This document shows, in pieces, positions 31,347 through 40,671 of a stretch of 64,000 bases of DNA (positions within the stretch are counted from its first letter, which is position 1; each line of letters starts with the position of its first letter). The notes below the pieces were generated by a model, which did not search any database, was not told the DNA's origin, and saw only the letters and a program-made list of their open reading frames with translations. This stretch comes from CAIRDP01 sp037134895 (GTDB taxonomy: Bacteria; Bacteroidota; Bacteroidia; Bacteroidales; FEN-979): assembly GCA_037134895.1 (NCBI GenBank), contig JBAXLI010000013.1, positions 11,838-75,837 on the forward strand, written 5' to 3'. Both the position numbers and the translations under genes were made by a program.

Positions 31347-34079
31347 TTATTGAATCTTCTTTGTGCCGGCACCCTTTACGAATGCCGCATTTCTCCCGAC
31401 TTCAAGCGCTTTCCCGGGATCCATAATCCCATAAAGCTCTATGATCTTCGCAACTACCCCGGTCCAGCCTGTCTGGTGGCTGGCCCCAAGCCCTGCTCCA
31501 TTGTCGCCATGAAAGTACTCATAAAACAAGAGGTAGTCTTTCCAGTGAGGATCAGCCTGGAACTTCTCAGTACCGCCATATACCGGTCTGCGGCCATGTT
31601 CATCGCGAAGAAAGGTACTTGCAATACGGTTGGCAATCTCCTTACTTACCTCGAAAAGGTTCATCAGTTTACCTGAACCTGTTGGGCATTCGATCTTGAA
31701 ATTGTCTCCATAATAGAGATAGAACTGTTGGAGCGCTCTTATGATCATGGTATTCACCGGCATCCATACAGGTCCCCTCCAGTTTGAGTTGCCTCCGAAC
31801 ATGCCGTTATTCGATTCGGCAGGCAGGTAATCGACCCTGTATTCCTGTCCCCCGAAATGGAGGACGTAAGGATTCTTTTCATGGAACTTTGAAAGGGAGC
31901 GAATACCGTGAGGGCCGAGGAATTCGTTCTCGTCGAGCATCTTTGTAAGAATTCTGCGGAGCCGTTCAGGGTTTACCAGGGCAATGATCCCCCGTTCCGC
32001 CACACCAAAGTGGCCAGGTCCCGTGGGATGGATTGTTTGGAGCAGTTCGGGCATCCTTCGCAAACGTTCCCTGAGACGTGCCATTGCCTGGGGTACCTGC
32101 TCCCGTTGCGCTTTCTCTATCACGGTTGTAGCGCATAACGGCAGCAGCCCAACCATGGACCGTACCTTTAGCCTAGCCGCCCTGCCATCGGGAAGCCTCA
32201 GAAGATCATAATAGAAGCCGTCCTCTTCGTCCCACATGCTGTCTTCACCGGGATGGTTCATGGAGGCTGCAATATAATAGAAATGCTCCATGAATTTTAT
32301 GACCATGCCCTCGTAGTTGGGATCATGAACTGAAAGTTCCGCTGCAAGTTCTAACATATTCTGGCTGAAAAGAGCCATCCAGGCTGTTCCATCGGCCTGT
32401 TCAAGATGACCACCGGTAGGAAGGGGAGCAGAGCGGTCGAAAACCCCGATGTTATCGAGACCAAGAAATCCGCCTTCAAACACATTCTTGCCAAAGCGGT
32501 CCTTCCGGTTCACCCACCATGTGAAATTCAGCAGAAGTTTATTGAAAGTGGTTTTCAGGAAATCCACATCAGTTTCCCCTGTCAATGCCTTTTGTGAGAA
32601 ATGAAGGAAAAGTGTAGCCCAGGCATGTACGGGAGGATTCACATCACTGAAGTTCCATTCATAAGCAGGCATCTGCCCGTTTGGGTGAAGGTATAAGCCG
32701 CTGAGCATAAGCTGCATCTGGTCCTTGGCAAAATCAGGATCAACGATTGCGATCGGGAGAGTGTGAAAGGCCAGGTCCCAGGCAGCATACCAGGGGTACT
32801 CCCATTTATCAGGCATGGAAATGATGTCCTCGTTAAGCATATGGTACCATTCAAAGTTCCTGCTTTGACGGAATCCTTTATGCAGGGGGTTGGATTTATG
32901 CTCGTCAAGCCAGTTGTCACCATCGAAGAAAAAGAATTGCTTGCTCCATAGCATGCCGGCTATGGCCTGCCGCATCACGTTGGCTGCATCTTCACTGACT
33001 GAAGGAGGAGTGACGGACTTGTAAAATTCATCGGCTTCACGCAGCCTGTCGGCAAATACTTCATCAAATGTTTTACCAAAAGGCCTGGCCTTTTTGCCAT
33101 CAGCCATTTTAGTTAATCTAAGACGGACCACTGCGGACTTACCTGCGTCGATACTTATGTTATAATGCGCAGAGACTTTGGTGCCCTGTTTCTCGGGATT
33201 TATTGATTGCTGATTACCCTGTACGATAAAATCATTGATACCGTCCTTCGCATGAGGACTTTCATTTTTTGTCCCTAGGAAAAGCCTTTCATGGTTTGTC
33301 TCGTTCTCGGTGAAGAGCAGGGGCACATCTCCTTCACAGGAAAAAATGAATTCACCAAGCAATTTATGAGCAGCAGAAACAACGCTTGAACCTGCCCCGG
33401 CCTTTACCTGTTCCAACTTCGGTTTTACTGAAGCCCTGTTCGATTCATCGATCCAGGACGACCAGTCATTCCTGAACCAGAGGGTTGGCAGTATATGCAA
33501 TCCGGCCTCCTCAGGTCCGCGGTTGAATGCAGTGATCTTTACAAGGATGTCTTCCGGTCCGTCTTTGGCATATTCTACAAAGACGTCGAAATAGCGGTCC
33601 TCATTGAAGACCCCGGTGTCGAGTAGTTCATACTCCATCTCCTCCCGGGAACGCTGACCGTTCGTTTTTACAAGATCTTCATATGGATAGGCTGCCTGAG
33701 GGTACTTATATAGGTACTTCATGTAAGAGTGGGTGGGCGTGGAATCAAGATAGAAGTAATACTCCTTGACATCCTCTCCGTGATTGCCCTGGCTGTTGGT
33801 CAGTCCGAAAAGCCTTTCCTTCAGAATGGGATCCTTCCCATTCCAGAGTGCAAGAGCAAAACAAAGCCGCTGTTTGTCGTCAGATATACCAGCGATCCCG
33901 TCTTCTCCCCAACGATATGCTCTTGACCTGGCATGATCATGGGTAAAAAAATTCCAGGCATCTCCGCCTTCACTATAGTCTTCGCGAACAGTTCCCCATT
34001 GGCGTTCGCTTAAATAGGGTCCCCATTTTTTCCACGGGCTTGTATTTTCCCTGGCTTCCTTTAATCTGATCTTTTCCAT
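31347..34079 (-). CDS. GH63-like glucosidase (MGH1-type)
   Basis: The start at 34079 (MEKIRLKEARENTSPWKKWG) is preferred because it gives the N-terminus typical of the family; the frame runs on to 34154. The protein has 910 residues and no signal peptide. The C-terminal half has the (alpha/alpha)6-barrel features of mannosylglycerate-hydrolase/GH63-like enzymes: PAYEWNFSDVNPPVHAW, GGFLGLDNIGVFDRS, NSNWRGPVWMP and HQTGWTGVVAKIIELYG. Bacterial members are annotated as glucosidases, with few characterised. It is the first gene of the six-gene sugar operon. The PepSY-like gene, with a regulon promoter, lies 107 bp upstream across a weak hairpin. Confidence 0.85.
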   Translation of the reverse strand: MEKIRLKEARENTSPWKKWGPYLSERQWGTVREDYSEGGDAWNFFTHDHARSRAYRWGEDGIAGISDDKQRLCFALALWNGKDPILKERLFGLTNSQGNHGEDVKEYYFYLDSTPTHSYMKYLYKYPQAAYPYEDLVKTNGQRSREEMEYELLDTGVFNEDRYFDVFVEYAKDGPEDILVKITAFNRGPEEAGLHILPTLWFRNDWSSWIDESNRASVKPKLEQVKAGAGSSVVSAAHKLLGEFIFSCEGDVPLLFTENETNHERLFLGTKNESPHAKDGINDFIVQGNQQSINPEKQGTKVSAHYNISIDAGKSAVVRLRLTKMADGKKARPFGKTFDEVFADRLREADEFYKSVTPPSVSEDAANVMRQAIAGMLWSKQFFFFDGDNWLDEHKSNPLHKGFRQSRNFEWYHMLNEDIISMPDKWEYPWYAAWDLAFHTLPIAIVDPDFAKDQMQLMLSGLYLHPNGQMPAYEWNFSDVNPPVHAWATLFLHFSQKALTGETDVDFLKTTFNKLLLNFTWWVNRKDRFGKNVFEGGFLGLDNIGVFDRSAPLPTGGHLEQADGTAWMALFSQNMLELAAELSVHDPNYEGMVIKFMEHFYYIAASMNHPGEDSMWDEEDGFYYDLLRLPDGRAARLKVRSMVGLLPLCATTVIEKAQREQVPQAMARLRERLRRMPELLQTIHPTGPGHFGVAERGIIALVNPERLRRILTKMLDENEFLGPHGIRSLSKFHEKNPYVLHFGGQEYRVDYLPAESNNGMFGGNSNWRGPVWMPVNTMIIRALQQFYLYYGDNFKIECPTGSGKLMNLFEVSKEIANRIASTFLRDEHGRRPVYGGTEKFQADPHWKDYLLFYEYFHGDNGAGLGASHQTGWTGVVAKIIELYGIMDPGKALEVGRNAAFVKGAGTKKIQ

Positions 34080-34118
34080 AGTTCTTACGGTTTTCCCTGA
34101 CAAATACATAAGACAAAT

Positions 34119-34146
34119 AGAAGAGAATGTAAAAACATCCTCTTCT
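34119..34146 (-). terminator. Weak hairpin between PepSY-like gene and glucosidase
   Basis: An 11-bp stem with one mismatch (minus strand AGAAGAGGATG with CATTCTCTTCT) and a 6-nt T-rich loop. The T-run after it is poor. It could terminate part of the transcripts from the 34.9-kb promoter and let the rest continue into the sugar operon. Confidence 0.4.
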
Positions 34147-34185
34147 ATCTGCAAGGTTTAAAAAACAATGTGTATAATTGAATAT

Positions 34186-34743
34186 TTACTTTTTCTTGGC
34201 AGTATCTGCCTTTTTTGGTTGTTCCTTTTTAACAGCAGCAGTGTCAGTCTTCTGAGGTACAACTGCAGGCACGGCAGCGGCCAATTTCATCTGGAACTTC
34301 CCTTCTTTATCAAACAGAAGTGATTGGGCATCATTACCTTTTATGATTTTAACTTCATATGCTTCATCGTAGGCATAGGCCTCCGTAAGCTTATACTCCA
34401 TCTTTTTAATATATTTCGAAATGTCATTATCAACATCCTTGACAGCCATAGTGGTTCTGATCTGCACCGGATTTTTTGCCTTATCAGCTTCTGTTTCCGA
34501 TTTCAGAAACTTCCCCTTCTGATCAAAGATAAACCATTCTGAAGCATTACCCTTCTGAGCTTTCATTTCAAAGAAAGGCAGATGCTTGTATGCTTCCACT
34601 GCTTTGTATCCATCAAAATTTTTCTTAATGTATTTCTCAATCTTTGAGTCTAGGTCCTTTAAATTCATGGTTACTTTTTCCTGAGCCTGGATAAGCCCGG
34701 TTAACAGAATACCCAAAACGAATAATGTAAATGCTTTTTTCAT
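34186..34743 (-). CDS. Secreted protein with two PepSY-like repeats and Lys-rich tail
   Basis: A 185-residue protein with a signal peptide (cleavage near GLIQAQ). Two similar ~60-residue units follow: about 25-82 (KIEKYIKKNFDGYKAVEAY through FIFDQKGKFLKSE) and about 98-152 (DISKYIKKMEYKLTEAYAY through LLFDKEGKFQMKL). This layout fits the putative beta-lactamase-inhibitor-like PepSY_like domains (PF11396) common in Bacteroidota. A low-complexity AVVPQKTDTAAVKKEQPKK tail ends the protein. Its promoter is regulon promoter 5, with a long leader (~130 nt). Function unknown; probably an envelope stress protein. Confidence 0.8.
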   Translation of the reverse strand: MKKAFTLFVLGILLTGLIQAQEKVTMNLKDLDSKIEKYIKKNFDGYKAVEAYKHLPFFEMKAQKGNASEWFIFDQKGKFLKSETEADKAKNPVQIRTTMAVKDVDNDISKYIKKMEYKLTEAYAYDEAYEVKIIKGNDAQSLLFDKEGKFQMKLAAAVPAVVPQKTDTAAVKKEQPKKADTAKKK

Positions 34744-34878
34744 AATTTTTGTATTTAAGGTTTAGTTTATTGTAAAGTTCCAAAAAATCAAGTTCCATTC
34801 AGCATACCTGGTAAAATATTTCCTTAGACTCAAAGGATCATAAACCGAAGAGGACGAGAAAATGAAAAATATTCAAGT

Positions 34879-34926
34879 CAAAGGTATTCCCGCATTGAAG
34901 CAGGCACAATACTGATAAATGAGTAT
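34879..34926 (-). promoter_or_regulatory. Regulon promoter 5 (PepSY-like gene): inverted repeat, TTG, N20, TACCTTTG
   Basis: Minus strand: ATACTCATTTATCAGTAT (34909-34926; heptamers TACTCAT and ATCAGTA with 2 bp between), TTG (34907-34909), 20 bp, TACCTTTG (34879-34886). The 346-bp gap 34744-35089 holds this promoter and its ~130-nt leader but no gene. Confidence 0.7.
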
Positions 34927-35089
34927 TTTTAAAGAACTTTTGTCATATGGCAATATCAAAAAAAATTCATATACTACAGATAATTAAGACGGTACGGATT
35001 ACAAATTATTCCTTAAGTTCATTGAGACCTATACCCCGCCCAGATTCAATGGAACAAATTTTTAATTACATTTACATATAATTTGCAAA

Positions 35090-36373
35090 ATGACCTGGCT
35101 TCAGCGATATCGTATTCTAAATTATTTCAGGAATTCAATCTGGATTCTTCCTTCCCTTGGAATGCTGGTTGCGATGGCAACAGTTCGCATTCTTAACGGA
35201 ATTGAAGTGGAAATGGGATGGATAGCTGAATTCGATCCATCAACCTCCATGACAGTAATGGGTACCCTTGCGGCATCCATGTTCACACTCATTGTATTTG
35301 TTTGTTCCGCTTTGCTGATATCGGTGCAATTAGCCAGCGCTTCTCTCACACCCCGCTTCATCAGCCTGGTGTTCCGTAACCCTTCCATCAAACTTTCTTT
35401 GACCTTATTTGTTTTTACATTCACTCTCACATTGGCTGCTTTGCTGAGAATTAAAAGCACCGTTCCTATGCTTACTGCATATGTTGCTTGTTACAGTTGT
35501 GTTCTGAGCCTGGGGGTTTTTATTTATCTGGTAGATGAGGTTGGAAGAGCCCTCCGTCCAAGCGGGGCTTTGACCCTGGTAGCAAGGATGGGCCGTGATG
35601 TTATAAAAAATGTTTATCCACGACTCCTTTCCAATTTATCCGGAGCTGCACTTCAGCCTCTGCAAATCTTTGACAAGGGACCAAGGGCCACCATTCTGAA
35701 TCCAAGGGAAGGGGTCATACTGGCTTTTGATATTAAAGGACTTGTTTCCTTAGCTCAAACCAACGACTGTGTAATTGAGATGGTACCCCAGGTAGGTGAT
35801 TTCGTTGCGGCCGACCAACCCCTGTTCAGGATTTACGGAGAAGGTGAAATGCCGGCCTCCAAATCACTTTACCAATCGGTTGCTGTAGGGCCCGAGCGAA
35901 CCTTACAGCAAGACCCCGGCTTTGCGTTCCGCATTATCGTCGATATTGCATCAAAGGGACTCTCGCCGGCAATCAACGACCCGACTACCGCTGTGCAGGC
36001 CATTGACCAGATTCAATACCTGCTTCGCCACCTGGGCGGCCGTCGTCTGGATGAGGGATTGAGAATGGATGCAAAAGGCTCATTAAGACTTGTTTACCAG
36101 ACCCCCGATTGGGAAGATTTCGTTGGGCTGGCAGTAACCGAAGTACGTCATTTCGGAGGGACAAGCATACAGATCGCACGACGATTAAGGGCAATGCTTG
36201 AATCACTTATTATGACGTTAACCGAAAAAAGAGCTGCTGTTCTTCAACTGGAATTAAGCCTGCTGACGAGATCCGCAAGACGTTTTTTCCCTGACACCGA
36301 AGATCAGGAAATGGCTGATGTTAGTGATTTACAGGGGGTGGGTAGCAAAAAGTCTTTTAAACACAAAACATAG
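35090..36373 (+). CDS. DUF2254 family membrane protein
   Basis: A 427-residue protein. About four membrane helices lie in the first 160 residues (WILPSLGMLVAMATVRIL, MTVMGTLAASMFTLIVFVCSALL, LSLTLFVFTFTLTLAALL and VACYSCVLSLGVFIYLV). A soluble part follows with AFRIIVDIASKGLSPAINDPTTAVQAIDQI, the most conserved block of DUF2254. Function is unknown across the family. The ATG lies only 4 bp after a TTTG, so it may have a very short leader. It is divergent from the PepSY-like gene and sits in a block full of ion and solute channels. Confidence 0.9.
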   Translation: MTWLQRYRILNYFRNSIWILPSLGMLVAMATVRILNGIEVEMGWIAEFDPSTSMTVMGTLAASMFTLIVFVCSALLISVQLASASLTPRFISLVFRNPSIKLSLTLFVFTFTLTLAALLRIKSTVPMLTAYVACYSCVLSLGVFIYLVDEVGRALRPSGALTLVARMGRDVIKNVYPRLLSNLSGAALQPLQIFDKGPRATILNPREGVILAFDIKGLVSLAQTNDCVIEMVPQVGDFVAADQPLFRIYGEGEMPASKSLYQSVAVGPERTLQQDPGFAFRIIVDIASKGLSPAINDPTTAVQAIDQIQYLLRHLGGRRLDEGLRMDAKGSLRLVYQTPDWEDFVGLAVTEVRHFGGTSIQIARRLRAMLESLIMTLTEKRAAVLQLELSLLTRSARRFFPDTEDQEMADVSDLQGVGSKKSFKHKT

Positions 36374-36455
36374 ACAGGTTTCCCGAGATAAAATAATTTC
36401 CGGATATTATTATTTTTGACTCCTTTAAGTTGTTCACTTTACACAGTCAGAAGAG

Positions 36456-37787
36456 ATGAAAGAAACTACAACTAAAGTTTTCAAAGTGGCATCATCTGCC
36501 TTCTGTAATTTTGTACTGACGATTACATTCCTTTTAACAACCTTCCCGATATCCGCCCAGAAAAGCGAAAAAACATTTAAACAGGACGATGTTTTCAGCA
36601 TTTTTGTTAAAAAAGCGAATCGGGCAAAACGCGACAGCATTACGTTTCTGCCTCCTGTAATCAAGAAGCCATATTTTGCCACAACTCCGTTCATTGGCTA
36701 CAATCCTGCCTATGGAATGCTGATCGGCGTGGGAACAACCATGGCAATTCACCTGGGTGATTTCAGCACGACGCCAGTCTCTTCAGTATGCGCTGCCATT
36801 AACCTTACTACTGCCGAGCAAACAATAATTACAGTCCGAAGCAACATAATTACCGAGGATTCAAAATTTATTTTACGCGGTGACTGGAGATACCTGATTT
36901 TTTCACAGCCTACTTACGGGCTGGGAACGGGCATCAAAATGCATACAAACCGTGGGATAATTTTTAATGACGGCGGACAAACTGCCTCACTGCCTCCTGA
37001 TGCCCAACCTCTTAATTATGAATACATCAGGCTTTATGAAACATTTTTTATCAGGTTTGCAAAGAACTGGTATTTTGGAATAGGATACTGCCTGGATGAT
37101 TTTTGGAATATCGTGGATCACAACCTGCACCTTGACAGTGTCCCCCCTCAACTCACAAGTCACTACCAATACAGCATTGATAACGGTTTTGATGCGACAA
37201 GCTATGTCATGTCAGGACTCAGTTTTGAAGTTTTGCTGGATAGCAGGGACAATACCATCCGCCCCACAAAAGGATACATGGCAAACATCGCTGTAAGGCC
37301 TAATTTCACATTCCTGGGAAGCTCAAAGAGCAGCTGGATGCTGAATACAGAATTCAGAACCTATATCAGTTTTTCAAAACGTCGTCCTGATCATCTTATC
37401 GGGTTCTGGTACCTTGGCCAGTTCAATCAGAAAGGAGCAGTTCCTTACCTGGGATTGCCTGCTCTTTGCTGGGATATGTATAACCGGGCGGGAAGAGGGT
37501 ACATCCAGGGTAGTATCAGGGGTGTGAATTTCGTTTATGGTGAGACAGAATACAGGTTTCCTATCAGTCCGTATTCAGGAATTTTAAGCGGGGTCGTATT
37601 TGTGAATGCGACTACAGCCAGCTCTGGTGACGATACCCGGAAACTTTTTCAGTATTTTGATCCGGCTGCCGGATTTGGATTACGTATCATGTTCAGCAGG
37701 AAGACCCTGTCAAACCTGTGTGTTGACTTTGGTTTTGGGGCGGATGGCACCAAGGGGATATTCTTCAATCTCAACGAGACTTTCTGA
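36456..37787 (+). CDS. BamA/D15-like outer-membrane barrel without POTRA
   Basis: A 443-residue protein with a signal peptide (cleavage near FPISAQ). After a short linker, residues about 75-443 form a 16-strand-type barrel of the surface-antigen family. GFDATSYVMSGLSFEVLLDSRDNTIRPTKG is a typical BamA strand pair, and RAGRGYIQGSIRGVNFVYGETEYRFPI stands for the conserved VRGF-loop region. There is no recognisable POTRA domain, so it is unlikely to do BamA's job. Such short barrels may act in lipid or protein surface export. It follows the DUF2254 gene and converges with the SulP gene. Confidence 0.8.
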   Translation: MKETTTKVFKVASSAFCNFVLTITFLLTTFPISAQKSEKTFKQDDVFSIFVKKANRAKRDSITFLPPVIKKPYFATTPFIGYNPAYGMLIGVGTTMAIHLGDFSTTPVSSVCAAINLTTAEQTIITVRSNIITEDSKFILRGDWRYLIFSQPTYGLGTGIKMHTNRGIIFNDGGQTASLPPDAQPLNYEYIRLYETFFIRFAKNWYFGIGYCLDDFWNIVDHNLHLDSVPPQLTSHYQYSIDNGFDATSYVMSGLSFEVLLDSRDNTIRPTKGYMANIAVRPNFTFLGSSKSSWMLNTEFRTYISFSKRRPDHLIGFWYLGQFNQKGAVPYLGLPALCWDMYNRAGRGYIQGSIRGVNFVYGETEYRFPISPYSGILSGVVFVNATTASSGDDTRKLFQYFDPAAGFGLRIMFSRKTLSNLCVDFGFGADGTKGIFFNLNETF

Positions 37788-37813
37788 TTGTGCCGAACCA
37801 GCGATACTGATGC

Positions 37814-39511
37814 TTATTCGTTATCGGTTATTTCATTCAAAGAAGCCCTCACCAGCTCATCCAGTGAATCTTTCCTGCTGATATGTCCGAATAGCACTTC
37901 CACATCTTCGGCACGAAGCATATCACGCACCTGGGCATGGGCCTCGGCAAGCCTCAAAACAACACCCATATTCCTTAAATCCTGGTAAAGGCGCATAATT
38001 ATTTTCGCCCCTTCCCTGTCAACATAGGGCGAAGTGCTCATATCCCAGATCACAGTTTTAAGCGATCCGTCAAGGCTCTGGATCCTGGCCATGATCAACT
38101 TCCTGAGGTTTTCGGCGTTAAAATAGAGCACCGAAGACTCTACCCTGAATAAAAGCATGCCAGGGATCTCCTGGTTATCGGGATGCCTGACCATATCTGA
38201 ATATCTGTTTGTACCTGGGATTCGGCCAAGAAACGCGACATACGGGCTTGAGACTGATTTAATAAGTAAAACCAAGGTCATTACTGCAGCAATCAATACT
38301 CCTTCGAGTATTCCGAAAACGATAACCCCTGTAAAGGCGACTATAGCAATAAGGAAATCGAGACGGTGGAATTTCCAGAGATGAACGAATTCTTTTACAT
38401 CGACCAGGCCCCTGATGGCAACGAGAACAACAGAAGCCAGGATGACATTCGGAAGATTCTTCAGTAACCCGGTTAAAAACAGCAGGCAAAATGCGATGGT
38501 GACTGATGCCAGGACCAATGCCAGAGGTGTTTTTGCACCTGCTTTTTCGTTGACTGCCGATTGTGACAGACCTCCGCTCACAGGGTAACCCTGTCCGAGG
38601 GCAGTAGCCAGGTTCGCCGCGCCAAGGGCAAGCAGTTCCTGTCGTGCATCGATGTCATACCCGTTTTTTCGCGCAATCGCCCGGGCTGCAGAAACTGATT
38701 CAATATAGGCCAGGAGAAAACAGGCAAACGCAAGAGGAATTATCCCTTTAACATCGCCTATGTGTAAAGTTGGCAGCCGAAACTGTGGCAGTCCACTGGG
38801 AATTATCCCTACCGTTTTAAAACCTTCTTCTCCCAGTGATGTAAGAGAAACAAGAATTATTGATATGATTACAACGATTATAGCTACAGGTCTTCCCGGC
38901 AGGGCTTTCTCCCCTGCGATCAGCACAGCAATTGCTGAGATCCCGAATATTAAAACAGCAAGGTTGGTTTGCGGCAACTGGGAGATAACAGCAATGATCC
39001 TCTCAAAAAAATTCTCTCCACCTCCGGGGACTCCGAAGAGCTTTGGTAGCTGGGTGAGTCCAATAGCCACTGCAGCCCCTGCCTTAAACCCAAGTAAAAC
39101 CGTCTCACTGATAAAATTAATAATACCGCTCAGCCTGAGCAAATAGGCAAGAAAACTCATAAAAGCAAATACGATTGCAGTAAGTGAGGCTATTTCGGCC
39201 CAGCGCTGGGGATCTCCGTTGGCCATTCCTGCGATTGTTGTCCCAATCAGAAGGGAAATAGCAGAAGTGGGGCCAATGGCAAGCTGCCTTCCACTTCCAA
39301 GCATGGCGTAAAACAGTCCGCCGAGGAGATAACCATATATACCATACTGCGGGGGCAAACCGGCAAGCATTGCATAAGCGAGTGAAACCGGGATAGCATA
39401 AGCGGCAAGTGTGACCCCGGCGATTGAATCGCTTGCGAAAGTCTTCAAAGTATACCCTTTCAGCCATTCAGCTGCAGGAAAAAGACTTTTTAACCTGAAC
39501 TTTGAATTCAT
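37814..39511 (-). CDS. SulP-family anion transporter with STAS domain, second copy
   Basis: The start is set at 39511 (MNSKFRLKSLFP); an in-frame ATG 27 bp upstream (39538) is also possible. The protein has 565 residues in the first case. The SulP signature IPVSLAYAMLAGLPPQYGIYGYL is near the N-terminus, about 12 membrane helices follow, and the C-terminal STAS domain carries TVIWDMSTSPYVDREGAKII. Here the usual Ser of the STAS phosphorylation motif is not obvious (YVDREGAK against DSSAL in the first SulP). It lies 42 bp downstream of an SDR gene. Substrate unknown. Confidence 0.9.
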   Translation of the reverse strand: MNSKFRLKSLFPAAEWLKGYTLKTFASDSIAGVTLAAYAIPVSLAYAMLAGLPPQYGIYGYLLGGLFYAMLGSGRQLAIGPTSAISLLIGTTIAGMANGDPQRWAEIASLTAIVFAFMSFLAYLLRLSGIINFISETVLLGFKAGAAVAIGLTQLPKLFGVPGGGENFFERIIAVISQLPQTNLAVLIFGISAIAVLIAGEKALPGRPVAIIVVIISIILVSLTSLGEEGFKTVGIIPSGLPQFRLPTLHIGDVKGIIPLAFACFLLAYIESVSAARAIARKNGYDIDARQELLALGAANLATALGQGYPVSGGLSQSAVNEKAGAKTPLALVLASVTIAFCLLFLTGLLKNLPNVILASVVLVAIRGLVDVKEFVHLWKFHRLDFLIAIVAFTGVIVFGILEGVLIAAVMTLVLLIKSVSSPYVAFLGRIPGTNRYSDMVRHPDNQEIPGMLLFRVESSVLYFNAENLRKLIMARIQSLDGSLKTVIWDMSTSPYVDREGAKIIMRLYQDLRNMGVVLRLAEAHAQVRDMLRAEDVEVLFGHISRKDSLDELVRASLNEITDNE

Positions 39512-39553
39512 ATCACAAACAAATTTGTGAATACCCATGCTTTATCTGAACCG

Positions 39554-40552
39554 CTACAGTCCTTGAAACTGAGGGTCGATCTTTTTACACAGATTCAGTG
39601 ATTCATTCCACAATTTTTCACCTTCAGCCTCATCATAAACCTTCTTATCCATCTGCTTGAGTTTGAACATATGCAGGTATTCGGCCGTTTTCCCTTCATA
39701 ATCAGGTGAAATGCTCATATAGATCACAGGAAGGGCAGCCTTGCCGGGTGATCTGAAGATCAGGCTGAATATCAGGTTGAGCACCATACGTAAGGCAAAT
39801 GGAGCTGCACGGGTGATATTGGAATGTACAGGACCCGGACAGATCACGTTCACTCCTACCCTCACCTTATCTTTGTTTATCCTTCTCGACAGTTCCACAG
39901 CATAGGTATTCAGAACCAGTTTAAAATAGCTGTAATTCTCAATCCCTTTGGATACGCCATAATCGTAATAGCGCCCAAATTCACTATAGTCAATAGCTGA
40001 ACTTCCCTGGTGAGAATCTGAAGAGATAAATATTATCCGGGGAAGAAAAACTGAGGCTTTTTCAAAAGGTATAACCCCTTTTTTAAGCATCGCATTTGTA
40101 AGGATCACATTCGAGAGATAATTTACCTGGAACATTTCTTCCTGACCCGATTCCATCTTCCTGGGTTTGGGAAGAGCAACTCCTGCATTCAGAACAGTCG
40201 CATCGGGTCTTATACCTTCATTCGAAAGTGCGTCAACAAAATCATGAATGCTGCTAATCCTTGTCATATCAATGTATCTCAGCTCAACCTTATCGGAACC
40301 GCTGAGCCGGCGAACACGTTCGAGGGCTTCATTACTCCTGTTGCGGTTGGCCATTATAACCCTCGCACCCCTCCTGGCAAATTCAACGGCCAGGGCAAAC
40401 CCCAGACCCGAATTGGCTCCTGTGACAATACATGTTTTGTTTTCAAAACGATCGGCAGAGCTAAAGCGTGAAGCCCTTTCCTGCTTCCTGAAAAGATCGA
40501 GAAAGCCGGCAAGGGAAGCAATTACCGGGTTATCAAAACGTCCATGCGACAT
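39554..40552 (-). CDS. Short-chain dehydrogenase/reductase (retinol/protochlorophyllide-reductase-like)
   Basis: A 332-residue SDR. TGANSGLGFALAVEFARRGA is the NADP-binding TGxxxGxG motif, followed by NRNRS, which suggests NADPH. VLNAGVA corresponds to the NAG motif, and YSYFK is the catalytic YxxxK. The extended C-terminus (RSPGKAALPVIYMSISPDYEGKTAEYL) resembles retinol-dehydrogenase or light-independent protochlorophyllide-reductase-like relatives. The substrate is unknown. It is probably co-transcribed with the SulP gene 42 bp downstream. Confidence 0.88.
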   Translation of the reverse strand: MSHGRFDNPVIASLAGFLDLFRKQERASRFSSADRFENKTCIVTGANSGLGFALAVEFARRGARVIMANRNRSNEALERVRRLSGSDKVELRYIDMTRISSIHDFVDALSNEGIRPDATVLNAGVALPKPRKMESGQEEMFQVNYLSNVILTNAMLKKGVIPFEKASVFLPRIIFISSDSHQGSSAIDYSEFGRYYDYGVSKGIENYSYFKLVLNTYAVELSRRINKDKVRVGVNVICPGPVHSNITRAAPFALRMVLNLIFSLIFRSPGKAALPVIYMSISPDYEGKTAEYLHMFKLKQMDKKVYDEAEGEKLWNESLNLCKKIDPQFQGL

Positions 40553-40671
40553 AGTGAAAATAGTTTTATCAGTTAGTGAAGACCGAACGCAAAAGTAGGC
40601 ATTCTTGCAAATTAAATTGTATTTTTGGAATCACTTGATTACACAGGAAGTAAAATCAAAAAAACAAACGT

